Shown here: piece by piece, positions 1-5,563 of the stretch
Numbering within the stretch: position 1 is the stretch's first letter
Layout: each line of letters opens with the position of its first letter
Assembly: GCA_031289575.1 (NCBI GenBank)
Contig: JAITPE010000011.1
Span: forward strand, 1-5,628
Length of the DNA stretch: 5,628 nt
Reading direction: 5' to 3'
Source of the DNA: Spirochaetia bacterium
Lineage (GTDB): Bacteria > Spirochaetota > UBA4802 > UBA5550
Program-made: the position numbers and the translations under genes
Notes under the pieces: model-generated
What the model was told of the DNA's origin: nothing
Databases searched by the model: none
What the model saw: the letters and a program-made list of their open reading frames with translations, nothing else

Positions 1-1
1 C

Positions 2-244
2 GGATATAAAGAGATAAATTTGCGGGCATTGAATCTGCTAAAAAAAGGCGGGGTACTTATAAGCTGTTCCTGCAGCGCGGCTCTGCGCGAAGAGGCCTTT
101 AAGCAAATTATAGCCTCGGTCGCGGTTGACGCGGGGAAAAGACTTCACAGGCTTTCGTTTACATATCAGTCTCCTGATCATCCGGTTCTGGAAGGCTTTG
201 AGGAATCGCTTTATCTTAAATGCGGAATCTACAGAGTTTTATGA
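2..244 (+). CDS. rlmI: RlmI-type 23S rRNA (cytosine-C5) methyltransferase, C-terminal fragment (5' end outside window)
   Basis: The reading frame is open from the left edge and ends in TGA at 242-244, giving the last 80 residues. What is visible is the end of a Rossmann-fold SAM methyltransferase: GYKEINLRAL, then the strand and turn LLKKGGVLISCSCS, then SPDHPVLEGFEESLYLKC close to the C-terminus. This order (KEINLRA..LL..GG.L..CSCS, then DHPVL..E..YLK) is typical of the RlmI/YccW family, which methylates a cytosine of 23S rRNA and carries an N-terminal PUA domain. The PUA domain, the SAM-binding motif I and the catalytic cysteine region upstream are outside the window, so RlmI versus a close paralogue cannot be settled. 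The C-terminus looks complete. Its stop codon overlaps the ATG of the next small ORF (ATGA at 241-244), the usual arrangement of translationally coupled genes. Confidence 0.8.
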   Translation, partial: GYKEINLRALNLLKKGGVLISCSCSAALREEAFKQIIASVAVDAGKRLHRLSFTYQSPDHPVLEGFEESLYLKCGIYRVL

Positions 245-306
245 AAAAGAAGATTATAGCGTGCGCGCTTATTCTGTTTGCCCTGATTTGCCTTTATTCA
301 ATATAA
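241..306 (+). CDS. 21-residue hydrophobic mini-ORF, possible remnant of a secreted or membrane protein gene
   Basis: The ATG at 241-243 overlaps the stop codon of the rlmI-like gene (ATGA). The ORF ends at TAA 304-306, so its last 13 bases overlap the 3' end of bioB on the opposite strand. The peptide starts MKKKIIACALILFALICL and ends YSI: a tri-lysine N-terminus followed by about 15 hydrophobic residues. That is the layout of an uncleaved signal sequence or a single membrane helix. No clear signal-peptidase site or lipobox can be assigned. Either it is a genuine tiny membrane peptide, or it is the first exported segment of a longer gene whose body was lost when the bioB end was joined here. 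Without homologues it could also be chance; the coupled start is the main argument for it. Confidence 0.35.
   Translation: MKKKIIACALILFALICLYSI
256..272. terminator. Weak hairpin between convergent rlmI-like and bioB genes
   Basis: A small dyad lies between the two converging stop codons: AGCG (258-261), a four-base loop, then CGCT (266-269), with two further A/T pairs around a one-base bulge. On the minus strand it is followed by a T-rich stretch (rc of 241-255, including TTCTTTTT), so it could help end the bioB transcript. On the plus strand the T run is poor. The stem is short and lies inside the mini-ORF, so this is only a candidate. Confidence 0.2.
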
Positions 307-1277
307 CTTTCAAAACCGGCGGCCTCCACAAGATTAATCGTATCATCAATATTTTGCCCGTCCGCAGTTAAGTAACCGGAGGCAAAAATTGAATCAACAA
401 TTTTAAACAGGTTTTTTTCCTGTCCCTTGAAATAAACCTCTCTCCCGGCCGCGCAGCGGAGTGAAACTCCGCCGAGCATGAGCCGCGCAAGGCAGAGAAC
501 CTTAAGGCAGTATTCGGCGGTCAAGTGGGATATGTTTGCGCCTTCAAGAGCTGTTCCCTCAAGCGGCAGCAAAAAATTGATGGGCACCGACTGGGGAGCG
601 ATACTTTTTAGTTCAAAAAACATATCCGCCACATCGTGTTTGCCCTCCCCCAGGCCGACTATGCCGCCGGAACATATTTCGAAACCAATTGCTTGCAGCA
701 TTTTAATATTGGCAACGCGCTCGTCAAAGGTATGCGTTGTACAGATTTGCGGGTAAAAAGCGCGGCTGGTATTCAGGTTATGGTTGATTCGGTCGACTCC
801 GGCTTCTTTCAGTTTGCGCGCCTGGTCTTCCGTTAAAAAGCCGATGGAACAGCATATTGAAGTTTTTGCCTGCTCTTTTAATTGCCGCACGTAACCGGCG
901 AAGCGGTCGATTTCCTCATCGCCGAACCGTATGCCGCTTAAGCCGATACAGTGGCGGCTTAAGTTCCGTTCTGCCACAAGTTTTCCTGTTAAAGAAAGTT
1001 TTTCGTAGGGAACCAAGGGGTACTTCTCAATGGCGGCCTTTGAGCGGTTGGATTGTGCGCAGTAAGAACAATCCTGGCTGCAGTTGCCGCTTTTCGCGTT
1101 GGATAAAATTTGTACGGCAACCTTGAGGCCGCGGTATTTTTTGCGCACGGCAAAGGCCGCCTCAATCATCTTGTCTATGGCCGAGTCCGGCGCTTCTAAG
1201 AGCGCCAGAGACTCGGCGCGGGTAACGGCTCCTCCGGCGATGGATTTTTCCAAGATGCCGTCAATAGCTCTTTCCAT
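294..1277 (-). CDS. bioB: Biotin synthase (radical SAM, dethiobiotin to biotin)
   Basis: Cytosolic radical SAM enzyme that inserts sulfur into dethiobiotin, the last step of biotin synthesis. Residues here are numbered from the upstream TTG at 1292 (332 aa). The CX3CX2C 4Fe-4S motif is GNCSQDCSYCAQS (C71, C75, C78). The ligands expected for the sacrificial 2Fe-2S cluster are all present: C115 (RHCIGLSG), C147 (ICCSIG), C207 (CSGGIVGLGEG) and R279 (SLRCAAGRE). Dethiobiotin-contact signatures NHNLNTS (170-176) and PINFLLPLEGT (238-247) are intact, so the enzyme looks functional. The NHNLNTS and INFL forms resemble the Bacillus-type subfamily more than E. coli. Start choice: the ATG at 1275-1277 (MERAIDGILE, 327 aa) has GGAG six bases upstream; the ATG at 1289 and TTG at 1292 lack a good ribosome site. 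No other bio gene is in the window, so precursor supply must come from elsewhere or from uptake. Confidence 0.95.
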   Translation of the reverse strand: MERAIDGILEKSIAGGAVTRAESLALLEAPDSAIDKMIEAAFAVRKKYRGLKVAVQILSNAKSGNCSQDCSYCAQSNRSKAAIEKYPLVPYEKLSLTGKLVAERNLSRHCIGLSGIRFGDEEIDRFAGYVRQLKEQAKTSICCSIGFLTEDQARKLKEAGVDRINHNLNTSRAFYPQICTTHTFDERVANIKMLQAIGFEICSGGIVGLGEGKHDVADMFFELKSIAPQSVPINFLLPLEGTALEGANISHLTAEYCLKVLCLARLMLGGVSLRCAAGREVYFKGQEKNLFKIVDSIFASGYLTADGQNIDDTINLVEAAGFESYIE

Positions 1278-1280
1278 AAC

Positions 1281-1287
1281 AATCTCC
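1281..1287 (-). promoter_or_regulatory. Ribosome binding site of bioB
   Basis: On the minus strand GGAG (1287-1284) lies six bases before the ATG at 1277. This decides in favour of that start over the ATG at 1289, whose own G forms part of this Shine-Dalgarno sequence. Confidence 0.6.
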
Positions 1288-1334
1288 ATCAAGCCGCCGT
1301 TTTATTTTGCTATTCCATTTTGCGAAGCCATGCA

Positions 1335-1364
1335 AATATATCATTCTGCCGCCGGTTGTGTCTA
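1335..1364 (-). promoter_or_regulatory. Candidate sigma70-type promoter for bioB
   Basis: On the minus strand TAGACA (1364-1359, 5/6 match to TTGACA) and TATATT (1340-1335, 5/6 match to TATAAT) are 18 bases apart. A TG one base before the -10 hexamer makes it an extended -10 type. Transcription would start near 1328, giving a leader of about 50 bases to the ATG at 1277. It sits in the 94-base gap between the permease and bioB. No BirA-like operator (TTGTAAACC-type dyad) is visible around it, so biotin repression through BirA is not supported by the sequence. Confidence 0.4.
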
Positions 1365-1371
1365 TAACTTT

Positions 1372-2778
1372 TTATTTGACTCCTGTTTTCCTTTTCACAA
1401 AAATTACAATTTCTTTTCTGTAATAATAAACAAGTCCGCTTGATGTCAGCAAAAATCCGGTCAAAGACGGAACAAGGGCCGTTACCAAAGTAAAGACAAG
1501 AAAAGCGATGTATATTGCTATAACAACTATGACGCTCACAGGGTAGAACCAGGCTTTGTAGGGGCGCTCTATGTCCTTGTATTTTTTGCGCAGAATAATT
1601 ACCGACGCGAATGTCATTATATTAAAGATTGTTCCGGTTGCTGAGAAAAAATCAATGATTGCCTCGTAGCTGCTTTTTGCCGCTGTTGCGGCAAAAAGCA
1701 TGAGAACGGTTGCCCACGCGGCCTGTACGATCAGCGCGTTGTTGGGCGTCTTGTATTTCGGGTGAAGTTCTCCAAGTTTTTTAAAGAATACTCCGTCACG
1801 CGCCATTGCCTGCCACGACCTTGCCTTTACAAGTATCTGCGTGCTTACATTTCCGAATGTGTTCATCATAACGGCGGCCGAAATCAAAATCCCGCCCGCG
1901 CTTCCTATCGCGACCTGCATGGCCTCGGTCGCGACCCATTTTGAGCTGCTTATAACCTCGACCGGCAAAAGATAGAGATAGGCGCTGTTTGCGCCGATGT
2001 AGAGAATTATGACTCCTGTTATTCCCAGAAGAAGCGAGAGCGGAAGATTTCTGCTTGGGTTTTTTACCTCCTCCGCTATGTATGTCGCGCCCTCCCACCC
2101 GGAAAAGGCAAAAAATGAATAGCGCAGGGCCGCGCCTACGGCAAGAATTGTTTCCCACGAAAAATTATCCGGAAAAAAATGCGATGTAAAATTGGAAACA
2201 TTTCCCTTGCCGCTTGAAAAGGCAATGCCTATTATTCCGCCTACGGCAAGAATCTTTATCCAGCTGAAAACATTCTGCACCATGCCGCTTAAAAACACGC
2301 CGAATAGATTTACAACTGTAAGAATCCATATTGTGGCGAGAGCGATAACAATTATAAGCGGTCTTGATAAACTGTCTCCGGTAATTATTGTAAACAACGC
2401 TCCGGCGTATTCGGCAAATACAATAGCGACCGCGGCAATTGCCCCGGTCTCGGAGACAAAAAACATCGCCCAGCCTCTGAGGAATGAGCAGATGGGGTGA
2501 TAGGCCGCCCGCAGATAAACATACGGCCCGCCCGATTTAGGCATCATGGCCACAAGCTCGGCATAGCATACGGCGCCGAATATTGTGACAATCCCACCTA
2601 CAAGCCAAACAAGCCCGAACAAGGATGTTGACATTACAAGGGCCATGATAGGGGCAGGCGTTCTAAAAATACCGGAACCTATTATTCTTCCAACTACTAC
2701 AGAGACCACTTCCATGAGACCAAGGTCTCTTTTATAATCGGTGCTTGTGTCAAAGAGTGCGCTGTCTTTAACTGTCAT
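1372..2778 (-). CDS. APC-superfamily amino acid permease (LAT/YfnA/SteT-like)
   Basis: Integral inner-membrane transporter of about 12 helices, likely moving an amino acid or related amine by proton symport or exchange. From the ATG at 2778 it is 468 aa, a normal family length. TM1 carries the unwound substrate-binding motif IIGSGIF (residues 32-38). Further family signatures are the TM2-3 stretch YAELVAMMPKSGGPYVYLR, GWEGATYIAEEVKNPSRNLP (227-246), where a TM6 break leads into the EE-KNP loop, and MARDGVFFKKLGELHPKYKTP (about 325-345). An ATG at 2868 would add 30 residues (MRISEKNIPAMTASF...) unlike any family N-terminus and has no clear ribosome site. The 2778 ATG has AGGCGG four bases upstream and leaves about 19 residues before the conserved LGL, as is usual. 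Substrate cannot be read from sequence. The C-terminus KRKTGVK is cytoplasmic. Neighbouring PatB and BioB only hint at a sulfur amino acid or a biotin precursor. Confidence 0.88.
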   Translation of the reverse strand: MTVKDSALFDTSTDYKRDLGLMEVVSVVVGRIIGSGIFRTPAPIMALVMSTSLFGLVWLVGGIVTIFGAVCYAELVAMMPKSGGPYVYLRAAYHPICSFLRGWAMFFVSETGAIAAVAIVFAEYAGALFTIITGDSLSRPLIIVIALATIWILTVVNLFGVFLSGMVQNVFSWIKILAVGGIIGIAFSSGKGNVSNFTSHFFPDNFSWETILAVGAALRYSFFAFSGWEGATYIAEEVKNPSRNLPLSLLLGITGVIILYIGANSAYLYLLPVEVISSSKWVATEAMQVAIGSAGGILISAAVMMNTFGNVSTQILVKARSWQAMARDGVFFKKLGELHPKYKTPNNALIVQAAWATVLMLFAATAAKSSYEAIIDFFSATGTIFNIMTFASVIILRKKYKDIERPYKAWFYPVSVIVVIAIYIAFLVFTLVTALVPSLTGFLLTSSGLVYYYRKEIVIFVKRKTGVK

Positions 2779-2782
2779 TGTC

Positions 2783-2788
2783 CCGCCT
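2783..2788 (-). promoter_or_regulatory. Ribosome binding site supporting the 2778 permease start
   Basis: On the minus strand AGGCGG (one mismatch to AGGAGG) ends four bases before the ATG at 2776-2778. The upstream in-frame ATGs at 2868 and 2838 have nothing comparable, so the shorter 468-residue product is preferred. Confidence 0.45.
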
Positions 2789-2793
2789 GCACA

Positions 2794-2818
2794 TGGTGCA
2801 TCTCTTTTCGCTGCACCA
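2794..2818 (-). repeat. Inverted repeat just upstream of the permease ribosome site
   Basis: Perfect 7-base arms TGGTGCA (2794-2800) and TGCACCA (2812-2818) are separated by 11 bases; a G-T pair could extend the stem by one on the minus-strand RNA. The dyad ends five bases before the AGGCGG ribosome site of the permease. It could be an mRNA hairpin affecting translation or a protein-binding dyad. If the permease actually starts at 2868 it would lie in coding sequence and probably mean nothing. Confidence 0.45.
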
Positions 2819-2881
2819 CTGGCAAAAGACGCAGTCATGGCAGGGATGTTTTTTTCTGATATTCTCATCCGGTTCAGGAAG

Positions 2882-2908
2882 ATAGAGCTTGCCCAGCAAA
2901 CCCTCTAT
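2882..2908 (-). repeat. Inverted repeat (hairpin) between the PLP lyase and permease genes
   Basis: On the minus strand ATAGAG pairs perfectly with CTCTAT. Inside it, after a two-base GG bulge, TTTGC pairs with GCAAG (one G-T pair), closing on a TGG loop: 11 pairs in 27 bases. It starts 24 bases past the stop codon of the lyase gene. No T run follows, so it is not a standard intrinsic terminator. It may protect the upstream mRNA's 3' end, or be a leader element or attenuation step before the permease. Confidence 0.45.
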
Positions 2909-2931
2909 GGGTATAAAAGACTGTTTCTTTG

Positions 2932-4110
2932 TCAAGCGAAGGCTTCCTTTATGCGGGCAAGCCCAAGCGCGAGTATGCTGCGCGGGCAGGCAATGTTCAA
3001 GCGCGCGAAACCTTCTCCGCCAGAGCCGAACATATCACCCTCATTGAGGGCACAGCGGGCTTCCTTCCTGAGTTTTTGCCGCAGAGCGGAAGCGGAAAGA
3101 TTATACGAACGGAAATCGAGCCATAGCAGATATGTTCCTTCAGGCTCGATTACCTTAACAGACGGAAGCTCGTTTTCAAAAAACGTTTTTGTAAACAGGT
3201 AATTGGCTTCAATATATTTCATGACCTGCGCCAGCCAGTCCTCTCCGTGCCTGTAGGCTGTTGTATGGGCAAGGGGGCCGAATATATTTGCTCCCAGAGC
3301 GTTCGCCGTAATTTGCTTTTTCATTGCGGCGCGCAGTTCGTCCGAGCTTATTACAACGAAGGATGATTCAAGTCCGGGCAGATTGAAGGTCTTGCTCGGA
3401 GCATAGCAGGTGATGGTTCTCTCCGCTATTTGCGGAGAGATTGACGCAATGGGCGTATGGCGGAATCCCGGGAAAATCAAATCGGAATGTATTTCATCCG
3501 ACACAATGAGAAGGTTATGGCGCAGGCAAATATCAGCCATGCGATTAAGCTCATCCGCTGTCCATACCCTGCTTGACGGATTGTGCGGGCTGCAAAAAAG
3601 AAAAAGTTTTGCCTCGGGCGCCGCTGCTTTTTTTTCAAAATCATCAAAATCCACTCTGTACTTTTTGCCGTCAAATAAAAGCTGGTTGTTCAAAATCTTT
3701 CTTTCGTTATTTGTGACAGAACTCATGAACGGATAATAAACCGGCTCTTGTATAATAACGCCGTCTCCCGGCGCGGAAAAACGCTGTATAATTACATTGA
3801 GCGCGATTACGACTCCGGGCGTGTGAACAATCCATTCGGGCTTGATCTGCCAAAGGTGATGTTTCGTAATCCAGTCCGCCGCCGCCGCAAAATAATCACC
3901 GGGCATAGCCGGGTAGCCGTATATTCCATGCTGCGCTCTTTTTACAACGCTCTCCACAACTTCCGCAGGCGGCTTAAAATCCATATCGGCAACCCAAAGC
4001 GGGAGGAGATCCTTATCGCCGTAGCGCGATTCAAGGGCATCCCATTTAAGAGACGAGGTGCCCCTTCTTTCATGAACCTGATCAAAATCGTATTTCATTT
4101 TATTTTCCAT
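2932..4110 (-). CDS. patB: MalY/PatB-family PLP-dependent C-S lyase or aminotransferase
   Basis: Cytosolic fold-type I PLP enzyme of 392 aa (E. coli MalY has 390). Family features seen: N-terminal YDFDQVHERRGTSSLKWD and LLPLWVADMDF (residues 35-45), HGIYGYP (61-67), SPHNPSSRVWTADEL (174-188) with N177 for the PLP ring, SDEIHSDL (204-211) with D205 for the pyridine nitrogen, the Schiff-base lysine K240 in YAPSKTFNLPGL, and FARLNIACPR with R370 as the likely substrate-carboxylate anchor. All catalytic positions are intact. Members cleave cystathionine, cysteine or S-conjugates to pyruvate, ammonia and a thiol; some act as aminotransferases, so the substrate is inferred. The ATG at 4110 lies two bases after the methyltransferase stop, indicating coupling. 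A second ATG at 4098 (MKYDFDQV) aligns better with MalY and is an equally possible start. Called MalY/PatB because of the IHSD and PSKTFNLPGL signatures, not for a proven reaction. Confidence 0.9.
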   Translation of the reverse strand: MENKMKYDFDQVHERRGTSSLKWDALESRYGDKDLLPLWVADMDFKPPAEVVESVVKRAQHGIYGYPAMPGDYFAAAADWITKHHLWQIKPEWIVHTPGVVIALNVIIQRFSAPGDGVIIQEPVYYPFMSSVTNNERKILNNQLLFDGKKYRVDFDDFEKKAAAPEAKLFLFCSPHNPSSRVWTADELNRMADICLRHNLLIVSDEIHSDLIFPGFRHTPIASISPQIAERTITCYAPSKTFNLPGLESSFVVISSDELRAAMKKQITANALGANIFGPLAHTTAYRHGEDWLAQVMKYIEANYLFTKTFFENELPSVKVIEPEGTYLLWLDFRSYNLSASALRQKLRKEARCALNEGDMFGSGGEGFARLNIACPRSILALGLARIKEAFA

Positions 4111-4112
4111 TT

Positions 4113-4919
4113 TTATTTTGCCGCGTATACTTCAATTGTGTCCGAGTAGCCGGTGAGCTTGGCGAACAAATTATATATTACACAAAACGCCTTATAGAAA
4201 AAGCGTTTGTCTGATATTACCCTCTCAGGGTGAAAACCGGCCGCGTATATTTTTACCTTTTTGAATCCGGCTCTTTTCAGCATGCGGCGCGCCGAACCCG
4301 GAGTAAAGTCAACCCTGTGGTCGGACGGACGCAGCGCCGCCCATTCGTTTTTGTGGAAACCGTACATGGGGCCGAAAACCGACGGCGCCGAAAACGCAAA
4401 CACGCCGTTTTCCGCAAGAGACGCAAAAATTTTTTCTACAGCCTTGAAAGGCTCACAGCAGTGCTCAATAAAATACCAGGCTGTTATTGCGTCATGGATT
4501 CCCAGATTTGGTATTTTTTCAAAGTCTTCCCGCAGTACATCAAAGCCGAACTTTTCGGCGCAATAGTTCGACGCGTAAGCCGATATTTCGATGCCCTTGA
4601 CCGAGGCAAAACCGCGGTCAAGAGCGGCCTTTAAAAAAAATCCCAAGGCGCAGCCTATATCAAGGATGCGCTCTTTTCTATAGGCTGACATTTTCTGTAT
4701 GCGTTCCATTCGCACAAGCGCGGTTTTGTATATTTGCGGAAAATCATCTTCGTATGTGCGGCCGTACTGCTTGAGATAGCCCGCTGTGAAATAATCATCA
4801 TCATAAGCAAGCGGAGCGGATACGCCGCTAAAAGCGCAGCCGCATTTGCGGCACCTGTAAAGAGAGTCAAATACGGGATATATTTTTGCCGAATCGCACA
4901 GCGGGCAGAATGAATCCAT
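4113..4919 (-). CDS. Zinc-ribbon class I SAM-dependent methyltransferase
   Basis: 268 aa, soluble. The N-terminus is a small treble-cysteine zinc ribbon, FCPLC (C5, C8) and YRCRKCGC (C23, C26). The SAM-binding Rossmann domain follows: motif I ILDIGCALGFF (85-95), the acidic residue E111 in VKGIEIS that would contact the ribose, and DAITAWYFIEHCCEP (143-157), the usual D-x-I---IEH--P stretch after strand 4. The C-terminal part (HRVDFTPGSARRMLKRAGF, 201-219) matches the Methyltransf_23-type architecture. Proteins of this layout methylate small molecules, sugars, lipids or tRNA/protein sites; nothing here shows which. It starts five bases after the stop of the DbpA-domain gene and ends two bases before the PLP lyase, so it belongs to the same transcript. 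It is not a convincing BioC: BioC has no zinc ribbon and its signature regions are not apparent. Confidence 0.85.
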   Translation of the reverse strand: MDSFCPLCDSAKIYPVFDSLYRCRKCGCAFSGVSAPLAYDDDYFTAGYLKQYGRTYEDDFPQIYKTALVRMERIQKMSAYRKERILDIGCALGFFLKAALDRGFASVKGIEISAYASNYCAEKFGFDVLREDFEKIPNLGIHDAITAWYFIEHCCEPFKAVEKIFASLAENGVFAFSAPSVFGPMYGFHKNEWAALRPSDHRVDFTPGSARRMLKRAGFKKVKIYAAGFHPERVISDKRFFYKAFCVIYNLFAKLTGYSDTIEVYAAK

Positions 4920-4924
4920 GCATG

Positions 4925-5416
4925 TTACTCTTCGGGTTTCTTGCGCCTTTTGGCCGGCTCTACAACAACAGGCACGCCCTTGATTCTGGCGTCACCAAAC
5001 GAATGATAAACAAGCTCGGCATACTGTTCGGGCACTTCAAAAAAAGAATAGGTTGCGTGTATATCTATTTTGCCAATATTTTTGCCGTCAATACCCGAAT
5101 GTTTTACAATTTCACGTATAAGATCGCCGGTGGAAATACGATGATTTTTTCCTATATTGATGAACAGACGCGCCTTGCCGTCTTTGACATCCTCAAAAAG
5201 AACCGTTCCGTTTTCGTTTTTTTTCAAAAGGGACTTGCTCAGTTCAAGATGCGATATGTCTCCCAAATATTCCTTGAGAAGGGCGGCCGCGATCCGTTTT
5301 GTCCTGCCTATAAACGGCAGTTCTTTTTTCATGAGTTTGATAAGCTGCTGATATTCCTTAAGCTCCTCGGTAAGAGCAGCCTCGAGAATTTTTTCTATCT
5401 TTTTTTCCTGATTCAT
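4925..5416 (-). CDS. Stand-alone DbpA-type RNA-binding-domain protein (no helicase core)
   Basis: 163 aa from the ATG at 5416. Residues about 83-156 (RLFINIGKNHRISTGDLIREIV, then IGKIDIHATYSFFEVPE, ending GVPVVVEP) form the RRM-like DbpA domain found at the C-terminus of DbpA/YxiN and DeaD helicases, where it binds structured rRNA. The N-terminal half (EEKKIEKILEA-like helix, then LMKKELPFIGRTKRIAAALLKEYLG, 28-52) resembles the helical linker preceding that domain in DeaD-type proteins. No Walker A, DEAD or SAT motif is present, and a stop codon lies directly upstream of the only other in-frame start (TTG at 5440), so this is not a cut-off helicase in this frame. The tail AKRRKKPEE is basic. 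GAGG six bases before the ATG fixes the start. Likely role, inferred: binding rRNA or mRNA, perhaps assisting a helicase in trans. Confidence 0.85.
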   Translation of the reverse strand: MNQEKKIEKILEAALTEELKEYQQLIKLMKKELPFIGRTKRIAAALLKEYLGDISHLELSKSLLKKNENGTVLFEDVKDGKARLFINIGKNHRISTGDLIREIVKHSGIDGKNIGKIDIHATYSFFEVPEQYAELVYHSFGDARIKGVPVVVEPAKRRKKPEE

Positions 5417-5422
5417 CGAAAA

Positions 5423-5426
5423 CCTC
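5423..5426 (-). promoter_or_regulatory. Ribosome binding site of the DbpA-domain gene
   Basis: On the minus strand GAGG lies six bases before the ATG at 5416. It decides against the in-frame TTG at 5440, which overlaps the proposed -10 hexamer and so would not be on the transcript. Confidence 0.6.
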
Positions 5427-5439
5427 GTATTTGAGCACA

Positions 5440-5468
5440 ATTATGCAAATCAGATGTAAAAATAGCAA
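5440..5468 (-). promoter_or_regulatory. Candidate sigma70-type promoter for the five-gene minus-strand run
   Basis: On the minus strand TTGCTA (5468-5463, 4/6 match to TTGACA) and CATAAT (5445-5440, 5/6 match to TATAAT) are 17 bases apart in A/T-rich DNA. Transcription would begin near 5433, about 17 bases before the ATG at 5416, leaving just enough leader for the GAGG site. It is downstream of the terminator at 5564-5590, consistent with a fresh transcript starting here. Confidence 0.45.
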
Positions 5469-5526
5469 GCAATTTTCAAATCAATCTTGAGGCAAATTAT
5501 TTCTGGGTTAACGCCGTCATTGCTCC

Positions 5527-5556
5527 TGACAGGATGTCACAGTGCAGAGCGTGCAC
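5527..5556. repeat. Two adjacent small dyads upstream of the operon promoter
   Basis: On the plus strand TGACA-GGA-TGTCA (5527-5539) and GTGCA-GAGCG-TGCAC (5542-5556) are two perfect 5-base inverted repeats, two bases apart. They lie about 60-90 bases upstream of the proposed -35 element and just past the terminator of the upstream gene. They might be regulator sites or small RNA hairpins in read-through transcript. The rest of 5417-5563 shows no gene and no recognised RNA. Confidence 0.25.
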
Positions 5557-5563
5557 ACGGCTG

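Noticed and set aside
1084..1443. A plus-strand ORF across the bioB start and the permease 3' end
   Set aside because: It covers the conserved N-terminal part and radical SAM region of bioB in antisense and has no family features.
1796..2158. A 120-codon minus-strand ORF in another frame of the permease gene
   Set aside because: Its translation is Arg/Gly/Lys-rich low-complexity sequence typical of a frame shadow. The permease frame across the same bases has clear family motifs and membrane helices.
2741..3202. A 153-codon plus-strand ORF spanning the permease/PLP-lyase boundary
   Set aside because: It is antisense to the conserved C-terminus of the PLP lyase and to the permease N-terminus, has no recognisable domain and no good ribosome site.
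4113..4919. The SAM methyltransferase as BioC, given bioB downstream
   Set aside because: It has an N-terminal zinc ribbon, which BioC lacks. Two unrelated genes separate it from bioB, and no other biotin gene accompanies it.
4886..5434. A 182-codon plus-strand ORF antisense to the DbpA-domain gene
   Set aside because: The Phe/Tyr-rich translation is the usual mirror of Lys/Glu-rich coding sequence. The minus frame holds the recognisable DbpA domain and a GAGG ribosome site.
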